Shown: positions 1 to 10,467 of the stretch, piece by piece | Position numbering within the stretch: position 1 is the first letter of the stretch | Layout: the number at the start of each line of letters is the position of its first letter | NCBI RefSeq assembly: GCF_018143015.1 | Contig: NC_054746.1 | Location: 35,620,830-35,684,829, forward strand | Reading direction: 5' to 3' | Source of the DNA: Lytechinus variegatus | Taxonomy: Eukaryota; Echinodermata; Echinoidea; Temnopleuroida; Toxopneustidae | Length of the DNA stretch: 64,000 nucleotides | Translations under genes and position numbers: made by a program | The notes under the pieces: generated by a model | The model's input: only the letters and a program-made list of their open reading frames with translations | What the model was told of the DNA's origin: nothing | Database searches by the model: none

Positions 1-2813
1 TAGTAGATGGGGTTCGCCAGTCATAATAGTGGATGAGGGTCGCTATTCATAATAGTAGAAAGGGTTCGCCAGTCATAATAATGGATGAGGGTCGCCAGTC
101 ATAATAGTAGAAGGGGTTTGCCAGTCATAATGGTAGATGAGGGTCGCTATTCATAAGAGTAGAGAGGGTTCGCCAGTCATAATAATGGATGAGGGTCGCC
201 AGTCATAATAATGGATGAGGGTCGCCAGTCATAATAGTAGATGGGGTTCGCCAGTCATAATAATGGATGAGGGTCGCCAGTCATAATAATGGATGAGGGT
301 CGCCAGTCATAATGGCAGATGAGGTTCGCTAGTCATAATAGTAGATGGGGTTCGCCAGTCATAATAGTGGATGAGGGTCGCTATTCATAAGAGTAGAGAG
401 GGTTCGCCAGTCATAATAATGGATGAGGGTCGCCAGTCATAATAGTAGAAGGGGTTCGCCAGACATAATGGTAGATGAGGGTCGCTAGTCATAATAGTAG
501 ATGGGGTTCTCCAGTCATAATAACGGATGAGGGTCGCCAGTCATAATAGTAGATGGGGTTCGCCAGTCATAATAATGGATGAGGGTCGCCAGTCATAATA
601 ATGGATGAGGGTCGCCAGTCATAATGGTAGATGAGGGTCGCTAGTCATAAGAGTAGAAGGGGTTCGCCAGTCATAATGGTAGATGAGGGTCGCCAGTCAT
701 AATAGTAGAAGGGGTTCGCCAGTCATAATGGTAGATGAGGGTCGCTAGTCATAATAGTAGATGGGGTTCGCCAGTCATAATGGTAGATGAGGGTCGCTAG
801 TCATAATAGTAGATGGGGTTCTCCAGTCATAATAACGGATGAGGGTCGCCAGTCATAATAGTAGATGGGGTTCGCCAGTCATAATAATGGATGAGGGTCG
901 CCAGTCATAATAATGGATGAGGGTCGCCAGTCATAATGGTAGATGAGGGTCGCTATTCATAATAATGGATGAGGGTCGCCAGTCATAATAATGGATGAGG
1001 GTCGCCAGTCATAATAGCAGATGGGGTTCGCCAGTCATAATAATGGATGAGGGTCGCCAGTCATAATATTAGAAGGGGTTCGCCAGTCATAATGGCAGAT
1101 GAGGGTCGCCAGTCATAATAATGGATGAGGGTCGCCAGTCATAATAGTAGAAGGGGTTCGCCAGTCATAATGGCAGATGAGGTTCGCTAGTCATAATAGT
1201 AGATGGGGTTCGCCAGTCATAATAGTGGATGAGGGTCGCTATTCATAAGAGTAGAGAGGGTTCGCCAGTCATAATAATGGATGAGGGTCGCCAGTCATAA
1301 TAGTAGAAGGGGTTCGCCAGTCATAATGGCAGATGAGGGTCGCCAGTCATAATAATGGATGAGGGTCGCCAGTCATAATAGTAGAAGGGGTTCGCCAGTC
1401 ATAATGGCAGATGAGGTTCGCTAGTCATAATAGTAGATGGGGTTCGCCAGTCATAATAGTGGATGAGGGTCGCTATTCATAAGAGTAGAGAGGGTTCGCC
1501 AGTCATAATAATGGATGAGGGTCGCCAGTCATAATAGTAGAAGGGGTTCGCCAGTCATAATGGTAGATGAGGGTCGCTAGTCATAATAGTAGATGGGGTT
1601 CTCCAGTCATAATAACGGATGAGGGTCGCCAGTCATAATAATGGATGAGGGTCGCCAGTCATAATAGTAGATGGGGTTCGCCAGTCATAATAGTGGATGA
1701 GGGTCGCTATTCATAAGAGTAGAGAGGGTTCGCCAGTCATAATAATGGATGAGGGTCGCCAGTCATAATAGTAGAAGGGGTTCGCCAGTCATAATGGTAG
1801 ATGAGGGTCGCTAGTCATAATAGTAGATGGGGTTCTCCAGTCATAATAACGGATGAGGGTCGCCAGTCATAATAATGGATGAGGGTCGCCAGTCATAATG
1901 GTAGATGAGGGTCGCTAGTCATAATAGTAGATGGGGTTCTCCAGTCATAATAACGGATGAGGGTCGCCAGTCATAATAATGGATGAGGGTCGCCAGTCAT
2001 AATGGTAGATGAGGGTCGCTAGTCATAAGAGTAGAAGGGGTTCGCCAGTCATAATGGTAGATGAGGGTCGCCAGTCATAATAGTAGAAGGGGTTCGCCAG
2101 TCATAATAGTAGATGGGGTTCGCCAGTCATAATAATGGATGAGGGTCGCCAGTCAAAATAATGGATGAGGGTCGCCAGTCATAATAGTAGAAGGGGTTCG
2201 CCAGTCATAATGGCAGATGAGGTTCGCTAGTCATAAAAGTAGATGGGGTTCGCCAGTCATAATAGTGGATGAGGGTCGCTATTCATAATAGTAGAAAGGG
2301 TTCGCCAGTCATAATAATGGATGAGGGTCGCCAGTCATAATGGTAGATGAGGGTCGCTATTCATAAGAGTAGAGAGGGTTCGCCAGTCATAATAATGGAT
2401 GAGGGTCGCCAGTCATAATAATGGATGAGGGTCGCCAGTCATAATAGTAGAAGGGGTTCGCCAGTCATAATGGTAGATGAGGGTCGCTAGTCATAATAGT
2501 AGATGGGGTTCTCCAGTCATAATAATGGATGAGGGTCGCCAGTCATAATAATGGATGAGGGTCGCCAGTCATAATATTAGAAGGGGTTCGCCAGTCATAA
2601 TGGTAGATGAGGGTCGCTAGTCATAATAGTAGATGGGGTTCGCCAGTCATAATAATGGATGAGGGTCGCCAGTCATAATAATGGATGAGGGTCGCCAGTC
2701 ATAATAGTAGAAGGGGTTCGCCAGTCATAATGGTAGATGAGGGTCGCTATTCATAATAGTAGATGGGGTTCGCCAGTCATAATAATGGATGAGGATCTCC
2801 AGTCATAATAGTA
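1..2813 (+). repeat. 26-bp minisatellite array, forward orientation
   Basis: Head-to-tail 26-bp monomers fill this stretch almost without interruption; it starts before the window. Each monomer contains GTCGCCAGTCATAATA or the variant TTCGCCAGTCATAATA, and the two classes (ending in variants of ATGGATGAGG and GTAGAAGGGG) tend to alternate. Rarer variants (CTATTCATAA, TTCTCCAGTCATAATAAC) recur together, which shows longer duplicated blocks. Two such TTCTCC variants near 507 and 819 are 312 bp apart, exactly 12 monomers. The unit is not a multiple of three and no frame stays open, so it is noncoding. Confidence 0.97.
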
Positions 2814-2978
2814 CATTGTAAAAAATGAGGTGCTAATTTAGCGCTTACAGTGCTTGTATAGTGACTGCACTGGGAGTGTTGATTTTCTAGTTTAAATGTG
2901 AACTAGAAAATCAGCACTACTAGTGCAGTCACTATACAAGCACTGTAAGTGCTGAATTAGCAATTCATTTTTCCAGTG
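2814..2978. mobile_element. 165-bp foldback MITE inserted in the minisatellite
   Basis: The element is almost wholly palindromic: the first 75 or so bases are repeated inverted in the last 75, around a short centre near 2893-2903. Its ends are CATTG and CAGTG, and it is flanked by TA on both sides (2812-2813 and 2979-2980). The 26-bp repeat resumes at once on the right, so the insertion is younger than this part of the array. A TA target duplication with short CA(C/T)TG-type ends fits a Tc1/mariner-type nonautonomous element. It has no coding capacity. Confidence 0.85.
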
Positions 2979-3085
2979 TAGTAGGGGTTTGCTAGTCATA
3001 ATAGTAGATGAGGGTCGCTAGTCTTATTAGTAGAAGAGGGTCGCTAGCCATGATAGTGGAAGTGGTTCGCCTGTCAGTAGAAGGG
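2979..3085 (+). repeat. decayed end of the forward minisatellite
   Basis: Four or so diverged 26-bp monomers continue after the MITE (GCTAGTCATAATAGTAG and similar), with more substitutions and length changes than the array proper. This is the usual picture at an array edge. Confidence 0.8.
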
Positions 3086-3149
3086 AACTTTGCTACATAA
3101 TAGCTGAGGTGGGCGCAAAGCGTGAGAACACAAAAACGGTGATTTTCAA

Positions 3150-3510
3150 GCCTAATATGTATTATGTTGTAGTTCAAAAAGGGTATTTAATTTCGAATAA
3201 GAGCACATTTTTATTTTGAAAAATGGGATTTTTTTTAAATCATAACCAGCAGGAGCTATTAAAAATGACACCCTTTAAAAAGATAAATTATCTCATGTTA
3301 TTGACATTACTTTTGTGACCATCCTGAAATGTTTTATGTTGGACTTCAAGAACAGTATTTAGTTTTGAAAAAAGAGCACATTTCATTTTGCCAAAAGGCT
3401 TTTTACTTTTGAAAAAGGGCATTTTTTTTTTACCTACGGCGATTTTTTTTCATCATAACCAGCAGAAGTTGTTAGAAATGACACCCTCCCCTAAAAAAAA
3501 TCAAATTATC
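3150..3510 (+). repeat. two-copy direct repeat of about 170-200 bp
   Basis: The stretch from about 3150 to 3290 is repeated in diverged form from about 3320 to 3510. Shared landmarks are AAGAGCACATTT, CATAACCAGCAG and AATGACACCCT. I see no gene in it. 3511-3780 holds only AT-rich sequence that I cannot assign. Confidence 0.6.
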
Positions 3511-3784
3511 TTTAGGCGAAAAGGTGTAGATTGTGAATAATTCCAATAACAAGGAAATCTTCTTTGAATATATGCATTTAAGATAGTGTTGACATAAACC
3601 TGTACGACAGTATTTTCTAAAAGCCTTTTTTTCAATAGTTGTTTTTTTTTTTCACAGAAAAATGTCTTTTCTATCTATATTATACTTTTTTTAGTTGATG
3701 TTGAATATGATATGAGCATGAAATTATTCCTTCATATTATATATTTCATTTTTTGAAAAGGAAAAAACCCAAATATTTATTGTT

Positions 3785-4395
3785 TACAGGACACTCATTT
3801 TGTAAAGGATTTGGAAGAAAACATATTAAAGGAGTGGGAGGAAGGTTTTTTTTCTCATATAAATCATCTAATGCAATGCTATATTATTTGATAAAAACAT
3901 ACAACTTGTTATTAAGAGAGTAAAATGCGATACTGATGGAAACTATGTTGCTTATTTCATTGATATCATTGTATGGGCAAAATGACCCAAAAGTTTTTAG
4001 ATGTATAGAAAATATCTTATTGGACTATGATGATCATAAAATCCTATGTGGTGATTGGAACCTGGTCCAAAGTTTTGAGTCAGTGAGTTAATTTAGTTGA
4101 TCCATGGCGTCAGTTAAATCCAAATTCAAAATGTTATACTTGGAGACAGTCCACACCATTGAAGCAAAGTAGAAAACATTATTTTTTGATATCTTCAGAT
4201 ATTATTTCTTTGGTTAGAAAATGTGATATTGATTTAGGATATCGTACCGATCACACAATGATCAGTTTAGAGATTGTGTTAGATAAATGTTTTTACAGTA
4301 TCTTGATATTGATTGTCTTCATGGTAAAGCTTTTGAAACTGTTAGAAAAGAGAAACTCAGATTTATTATTGAATATCAGTTGTTTTGTTTATACA
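3785..4395 (+). mobile_element. L1-clade LINE fragment, endonuclease domain
   Basis: Several frames give pieces of an apurinic-endonuclease-like (EEP) domain of a non-LTR retrotransposon. Readable landmarks in order are a DTHF-like piece near 3790, ILCGDWNLVQ near 4045-4075, a YTW(R) piece near 4136-4150, and SRKHYFLIS...GYRTDHTMISL near 4165-4275. These match the conserved D-N and SDH blocks of L1/Tx1-type endonucleases. Stops and frame changes are frequent, so this is a dead copy. It is cut at 4396-4403 by a DNA transposon and the element resumes at 9242 in the same orientation. Confidence 0.8.
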
Positions 4396-4452
4396 CTGTT
4401 CATAGGCGGATCTAGGGGGCCCAGCCCCCCCCCCCCCCACCCCCCATTGGCG

Positions 4453-4570
4453 GAGCAAAAAAAAGTAAAAGGGGGAAGAAAGAAAGAAAGAAAGAAAAGA
4501 AAGAAAGAAAGAAAGAAAGAAAAAGAAGGGAAAAGAGAGGAGAAAAAGAAGGGGAAACACAAGAAGAGGA
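4453..4570 (+). repeat. GAAA-rich purine tract
   Basis: A run of GAAA and GGAAA units just inside the left end of the composite transposon. A matching purine tract followed by GACGAGTGAATAA occurs at 59225-59300, so it is part of the transposon family and not an independent microsatellite. Long Lys/Glu and Phe/Ser frames across it are a composition effect. Confidence 0.75.
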
Positions 4571-4634
4571 AGACGAGTGAATAAAATAAGATGAGGGGAA
4601 GCCTAGGAAAATGATTTTTAAAATCCTTAATGTC

Positions 4635-5500
4635 ACTATAAAAAAATCGCTTGCGCTTCGCGCTCGCATTGCATGTTAGGTGATTTACATATCAATATGG
4701 AGATTGAAATATCAAAATTTGAAGTCAACATAGAAAACATATTTCAGCTCAGAAATCGTACTTTCATTATTTTGTTTGATTTACTTAAAAAGTGCTCTGC
4801 AAAACTTTTTGTTTTATGGTCTGAATTTTTAAAAATTTCGGCTCGCGATTCGCGCTCGCATTGATTGTTGAAAATCTATCAACTCACGCATCTTCTTCAT
4901 AAATCATAAATACAAAAGTGCTTTAAATGTACAGTTTTCAGGCCATAATATTAATAGATTTCACGCTCTCACATTAGGCTTATTAGGTTAATAAATAAGA
5001 TATTAATTTAAGAATCAAATTGTCCCTTTTTCAGAATGCAATATCGACAAGTTTTATCTTGCGCTTAGGAAGAGAAATAAGAAGATATAGTCATAATTTT
5101 CATATGATGACATAATGCTCTTGGAATGTCCTGGTCCTATGTCAAAACTCAAAGTAATAATAATGAAACTTTTGAATGAAATTAAAATAATGAAACTCTT
5201 TTTTTTTAATGTCATCCATACCCACCTCACAATTTTTCCTACAAAGTGCTTGAAATACAGAGCTTAAATTGACCCTTTACAGATCGGAATATCAAATGTT
5301 TTAAGCTCCTGCTTCGCGCTCACTTTATCGTTTTTAACGATGAAAAAAGGTATTTAGAATGCCCATTCAGATTCTAGGTCTAAATCTGAAACACGCGCGC
5401 GTTTATTCAGATACGCAGCTTGTTCTCTGTATAAATCATTATCCAGTTTTAATCCTGTGCTCGCGCTTTGCGCTCGCAATATCAATGTAGAAAGATATTC
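4635..5500. repeat. GCTCGCGCTTCGCGCTCGC family tandem units (block 1)
   Basis: About seven diverged units of 110-170 bp. Each has the GC-rich word (near 4655, 4845, 5310, 5465), followed by a short AT stretch, a phrase like 'ATATCAAAATTT', and a phrase like 'AAAAGTGCTTAGAATG'. The GC-rich word is itself able to form a hairpin (CGCG-CTT-CGCG). Nothing coding is seen. Confidence 0.75.
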
Positions 5501-5506
5501 AATTAA

Positions 5507-6073
5507 GGGGGTATCTCACTGGGCTTGAAACTAGTTCGCGACTACAAATTTTGCTAGTTGCAGAGACGTCTCCGCGACATCTCTGAGACGTCTCATGAAA
5601 ATTACAGAGTCTCCGAGGAGTCGCAAGAAGATTAAACATGTTTAATATTTTTGGAGACTGTTTCTAGTCTCCGCGACGTCTCCGAGAAGTCTCCATCAGT
5701 TGCTGCGACGTCTCGGAGACTAATGATATCCGCGACTGCTGAGACGTCGCCGCGATGTCTCCGCGATGTCTCAGAGACGTCTCAGAGACATCGCGAAGAC
5801 CTGCTGGAGACCAAAAAAATTATGATACATTGCGGAGACGTCTCCGCGACACTTCTTCACACTGTTTGACCCACTTCAGAAACCACGTGACTGAACGCGT
5901 GCTGATATCCCTCCTCCTGCTCCAAGTCAGGTGTATGATCTTTCAAACGTTCCATCGAGACGTCTCCTTGGTGAGAGCGCAAGCCATTTTTGTCTCCGAG
6001 ACGTCTCCGCGACTGCAGCGACTGATAAGTTGGAGACTGTCGCGGCGACGTCTCCGTTGGTGAGATAGGACTT
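5507..6073. mobile_element. inverted-repeat element dense in GAGACGTCTC palindromes
   Basis: The ends are GGTATCTCAC (5509) and GTGAGATAGG (6060-6069), which are inverted copies. Between them the 10-bp palindrome GAGACGTCTC and one-mismatch forms, often followed by CGCGAC, recur more than a dozen times in both orientations. Base composition (GC-rich, CpG-rich) differs sharply from the AT-rich surroundings. Short open frames here only reflect the repeat. The family is not one I can name. Confidence 0.65.
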
Positions 6074-6129
6074 TACTCATCCTTTTCACGATTTACAAAA
6101 CATGAATGGAGTGTCCCGTTTTTAGGTGT

Positions 6130-7673
6130 AGACAGCGGCGTAACAGGGGTCGGTGGCCAAGGGGGGGGAGGGGGGGGGGCAAGAGCCAAAAATTTCCCGG
6201 TCATATCATGGTATAAACAGGCGCAATGGTGTAATTAGGCGACGATTTCGAAAGGGCAAGACATTGTGTATCAGGCAGAATTTATCTTTTAAAAAAAAGT
6301 TGCGAGAGAGCGATGCGTGCGAGCGAGCAAAAATTTTGACATTTTTAATACAAAAATCCAATTTTGTGATAGATTTTGACATGATATCCAGAGAATATAT
6401 TTCACTCTTCTCTCTTTCCATCCCTTTTTTGTGATCTGTACGCCACTGTTAACAGGATTATTTGCGGCAGTAGCGTGCAGAGTAAACAAAACAAAAATCA
6501 AGGGGCGCAGTATGGCGCATGTGCTAAAAAGCTGCTTAATATAAGTCCCGAGCGAGCGAAGCGAGAAAAAATCACCTTTTCATGAGAATCTAACTTTGAG
6601 ATATCTTTTTTTACATGGTAAAACTTTTGGGGACCATGGCCCAACCCTTCCATACTCATATACGGCAGTGCTATGCGGTTGGGGTCTGGGGCGGAGCCCC
6701 CGGAACTTCTTGATCTCAAAGCCATTTAAACCTCGCAGATTGCCGCTATTTAATCAAATTGCGGGTATATACAGAATATAGCTTTTACACAACACATTTA
6801 TTCAACCCAGTTGAACCAAATATTTTGAGGGGGCAAAACATAGCAATGTGGGGGGGGGGAGTCCCCAGCGAGCTGGAAAAAAATTGCCTATTGAAATCAA
6901 ATTCTAATTATGTGATAGATTTCTCCATTATATTCAGCAAATAACACATTTCATTGTTTCCATTCATTTCATTATACGTTGTCTCCCATAAATTCTTTTA
7001 TTTCCTCTTGGGTGTTGAACCAAGACCCCCCCCCCGCGCCTGTACGCCAGTGATTGAACGTAAAGCTTAATGTAGGAAGGGTCCCTAAGGGGGGGGGGCG
7101 TAATAGAGCCATTTGAAGGTCATAGATGAAGAGCCCCTACTGCTTGGGGTCTGGGGCAAAGCCCCGGTAGCTTTTTTTGCATAAAATTTAGCAAGCTAAT
7201 AGCACAATGTTGTATGCAGTTCCTCTTTCTTCCCGCTCTTTATTTTCTATCCTCGTCAGCCCGGTCGTGTTATTAAGTTTTTATTTCTTGTCCCTTTTCT
7301 TTGTTTTCCAATTTAGCTTTGGACTAATTCCATTCTACCTTCATTTCCCGCTATTGTTTGCCATCTTTTAATTTATTTCCCATCATGCTATTGCACTATA
7401 TAGGTCTATTTCAGAATGATTTGTTCTTTCTCAAATGTTTTTCTTTCGTTCTTCTTCCCGCTTTCCTTCCTTTTCTATTTCAAAAAATATATTTTTCCTT
7501 GTTTTCTTTCCACTTTTCCCTTTCTCTTTCCTTTTCCTCCTTTCCTTTCTCTCTTTCCTTCCCTTTCCCTTTCTTTCTCCATCCCTTTTATTTTTCCCGT
7601 TTTTTTATTTTCCCGGTGAAATCCGCCGGGGGGCAGCTTGCCCCCTGCCCCCCCCCCCCGCCTGTTACGCCAC
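6130..7673. mobile_element. nested elements with GGCGTAACAG / CTGTTACGCC ends
   Basis: The left border reads AGCGGCGTAACAGGGG with a long G run; the right border reads CCCCGCCTGTTACGCCACTGG, its inverse. Similar internal borders (TACGCCACTGTTAACAGG near 6440, CCTGTACGCCAGTG near 7040, GGGGCGTAATAG near 7085) show several elements of the same type nested or abutted. CAGTGGCGTA-type ends are common in nonautonomous hAT-like elements. The pyrimidine-rich 7435-7620 mirrors the purine tract seen at other ends. No transposase is recognisable. Confidence 0.6.
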
Positions 7674-7689
7674 TGGTGTAAATCTCGAA

Positions 7690-7945
7690 TTTTTCCGCTC
7701 GCACTTCGCGCTCGCATCAATTGTTTAGTTACATACTTATCCTTTTTACGATGACAAAAAGTGCTCAGAATTTCGTTTTTCAGGTAGAAATGTCAAAATT
7801 TTTAGCTCGCGCTTCGCGCTCGCATTATTTGATTATTGAAATATATAACGTTCTTAGGCTAACTGCAAGCAGCCGTTAACAGATCATTTTTCATTACATC
7901 AAAACGTGTATATTAAAAATTTCTGCTCGCGCTTTGCGCTCGCTA
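7690..7945. repeat. GCTCGCGCTTCGCGCTCGC family units (block 2)
   Basis: Three units with the GC-rich word at about 7698, 7805 and 7923, spaced about 110-120 bp apart. Confidence 0.75.
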
Positions 7946-7947
7946 TA

Positions 7948-8525
7948 TTAAAGGTCAAGTCCACCTCAGAAAAATGTTGATTTGAATCAATAGAGAAAAA
8001 TCAGACAAGCACAATGATGAAAATTTCATCAAAATCGGATGTAAAATAAAAAAGTTATGACATTTCAAAGTTTCGCTTATTTTCAACAAAATAGTTATAT
8101 GAACGAGCCAGTTACATCCAAATGAGAGAGTCGATGATGTCACTCACTCACTATTTCTTTTGTTTTTTATCGTTTGAATTATACAATATTTCAATTTTTT
8201 CGAATTTGACGATTAGGACCTCCTTGCGTGAAGCACAAAATGTTAAAATAATGGAATTCCACGTGTTCAGGGAGGAATGAAACTTCATTTCACAGACAAT
8301 GACGAGAAAATAAAAATATTTCATATTTCATTTAACAAAATACAAAAGAAATAGTGAGTGAGTGATGTCATCAACTCTCTCATTTGGATTTAACTGGCTC
8401 GTTCATATAACTATTTTGTTGAAAATTTAAGCGAAACTTTAAAATGCCCTAACTTTCTTAATTTACATCCGATTTTGATGAAATTTTCAGTGTCATGCTT
8501 TTTGTTGGGGTGGACTTGTCCTTTA
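7948..8525. mobile_element. foldback MITE, TTAAAGGACAAGTCCACC family, copy 1
   Basis: The left end TTAAAGGTCAAGTCCACC and the right end GGTGGACTTGTCCTTTAA are inverted copies, and the inverted repeat runs about 210 bp inward on each side (CATCAAAATCGGATGTAAAA and its inverse, CATTTGGATGTAACTGGCTC and its inverse). The AT-rich middle has no ORF. Three more copies lie at 14973, 44392 and 47749. Confidence 0.85.
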
Positions 8526-8940
8526 AAGGAAACCAAAACCCAAGAAGAGAGGCAATTTTACTTGAAAGAGTAAAATGAAAGGATCAATTTAAAAAAGTTT
8601 CATCAAAATCGGTTATGAAATAAGCAAGTTATGGGAGTTTGAAAACTCTTGTTGTACTTTCTATGGGCATCCTCAAATTGGCAAACGTGCTTCAATATGG
8701 CTGATTTTGTGGACAACTCTCCATTTGTTTTGTACACAAATTTTCAGATTTTCCTCATTATCTTTCAAGTTGCATCTTGCCTCCTTCTGAGCACAACATA
8801 TGTCATGGGAAAATATAATCCACACCATATATGTCAAGGTCAGGAGGTGATAATGTGAAATATGTAAAATAAAGGGGGAAAATCTGAAAATATGTGTACA
8901 AAACAAATGGAGAGTTGTCCACAAAATCAGCCATTCAGTC
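8526..8940. mobile_element. foldback repeat with inner inverted arms
   Basis: Arms of about 60 bp at 8697-8757 and 8878-8938 are inverted copies (GGCTGATTTTGTGGACAACT and its inverse). The left flank from 8526 (AAAGGAAACCAAAACCC) looks like a transposon end, but I cannot find its right partner. The open frames over it read through the arms in both directions and are not genes. Confidence 0.6.
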
Positions 8941-9241
8941 ATTTTTGCTCGCGCTTCACGTTTGTAGTAGTTATTCATTTGCATGCACATCTTTTTCAGA
9001 AAAAATACAAAAGATTCCCCAAAAAATTAGCTCGCGCTTCGCGCTCACATTATATAAATAAAGATATGATATTGTCTATAAATGTTTATTCATAGGAATA
9101 AAGCTAAGAAGTGAGTATTAGGATTACCCCTTCAAAGAAACCAAAAATCATCTTCGAGTGGCCGATCGGGGAAAATATGTCTGAAAAAATTCCGCCCCCC
9201 CCCCCCTATTGGCGAAGGCTAGATCCGCCCCTGCTGTTGAT

Positions 9242-10467
9242 GGAGTTGAGAGCAGCGACTATATTGTATGTAATAAGAGAGAAGAGAAAAGAAGAAAGTG
9301 TAGAAAAAACCTCGAAATTGAAATACTTAACTTAGAAAAACTTCTAGACCAAAATATAAATACTGGAGAAAATTTACAAAAAATTAGGCTACTTAGGAAA
9401 TAATTAGAACAATTTAGATAAGACTTCAAATAATGCAATATGGAGAAAAACCGTCTAAATATTTTTTTATCTTGAAAAGCAGAGGATAGCAGAAATAAAC
9501 ATTTGTTGAATTGATTCATGATAATGGTACAGTATTGCAAAACAAACAGATATTTTAAGAGAAATTGGCTCATATAATGAACAGTTATATAAATATCATG
9601 CAAATAGTGATGCTGAAGAACTTTTTTTTTAAAATCTTATTAGAGAAGAGAGTTTCCATAGTCTTACAGAGGAAGACGATTCTTCTTAAGGAGAAATATC
9701 TTACAGTGAAGTTGATTTTGCATTTAAAAAATATGAAAAATAATAAGCCTCCTGGACGAGACGGATTTACAACTGATTTTTTTAAGCATTCTTTCAGGAC
9801 TTAGGTATATTCTTGGTACGAAGTATGAATTTTGCTTATATTTCTGGAAAATTATCCATCTCACAAACAATAATGGCTTGATAACATTAATTCCTTAAGG
9901 TGACAAAGTAAGACATTTCATCAAAAATTGGAGATCAATTTCATTGTTGAATGTTGTTTATAAACTGTTGTAAAGTTGTATTGTTCACAGACTTTAAAAA
10001 GTATTACCATATAATTATTCATGTTAATCAATCAGGATTCTTGTCTGGACGATTTATTGGTGAAAATAGGAAAATTTTGTATGATTTAATTGTGTATACG
10101 GAGAAGAAACATGTTCCTGATTTCTGATTTTTCATGATTTTTTGTTTAAAACGCTTTCCATTTTTAAATTTGGCAAATCTTTCATGACATGAATAAAAAT
10201 ACTTTATCAGAATGCATTTTCTAGTGTTATAGTCAATGGGCAAATGACATTAAGATTCGTTTTTGCTATGCTCTAAAATTCTTGGGTTGTTAATTCGAAA
10301 TTCACACTCTGTCAAATGAATTTATGTTGGCTTAAAAGAATACAAAGTTCTTTAATATGCGGATGACACAGTTTTATTTCTCGATGGTACAGCTGCCAGT
10401 TTCTGTAATGTACTAAATATTTTGGATTCATTTGCTAAATGTAGTGGGTTGAAGGTCAATACGCAAA
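9242..10467 (+). mobile_element. L1-clade LINE fragment, reverse transcriptase domain
   Basis: This continues the LINE cut at 4396. Readable blocks in order: a charged linker (KRREEKRRKCRKNLEIEI) near 9270-9330; NKPPGRDGFTTDFFKHSF near 9738-9795; a SISLLNVVYKLL block near 9937-9970; NQSGFLSGRFIGENRKILYD near 10027-10085; and the catalytic box YADDTVLFLDG near 10358-10390, followed by SGLKVN near 10446. These are reverse transcriptase blocks in the normal order and spacing for L1-type elements. Many stops and frame changes mean it is inactive. It is cut at 10467 by the reverse minisatellite. Confidence 0.88.

Larger units (their letters stand above)
4404..9233. mobile_element. composite hAT-like DNA transposon with 8-bp target duplication
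   Basis: The left end reads AGGCGGATCTAG and the right end, read inverted, CAGGGGCGGATCTAGC. Both ends continue into a long G/C run, with ATTGGCG near it. The flanks are CTGTTCAT (4396-4403) and CTGTTGAT (9234-9241), an 8-bp target duplication with one mismatch. Eight bp plus CAG-type ends suggests the hAT superfamily. No transposase is visible. The interior has a purine tract, repeats of GCTCGCGCTTCGCGCTCGC, and at least four younger insertions listed separately. Related pieces lie at 16920-17602, 58345-58400 and 59225-60706. Confidence 0.75.

Noticed and set aside
1-2813. Regular short repeats as a CRISPR array
   Set aside because: The 26-bp units are contiguous with no unique spacers, there are no cas genes, and the genome is eukaryotic.
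4159-4584. 141-codon ORF ending in a Lys/Glu-rich tail
   Set aside because: It runs from LINE endonuclease remnant across the transposon border into a GAAA tract, so it joins unrelated sequences.
5651-6063. Two overlapping Ser/Arg/Asp-rich ORFs
   Set aside because: Both are readings of the GAGACGTCTC palindrome repeats; composition is a by-product of the motif.
7358-7728. Phe/Ser/Pro-rich plus-strand ORFs and their Lys/Glu-rich minus-strand partners
   Set aside because: Low-complexity pyrimidine tract inside a transposon end.
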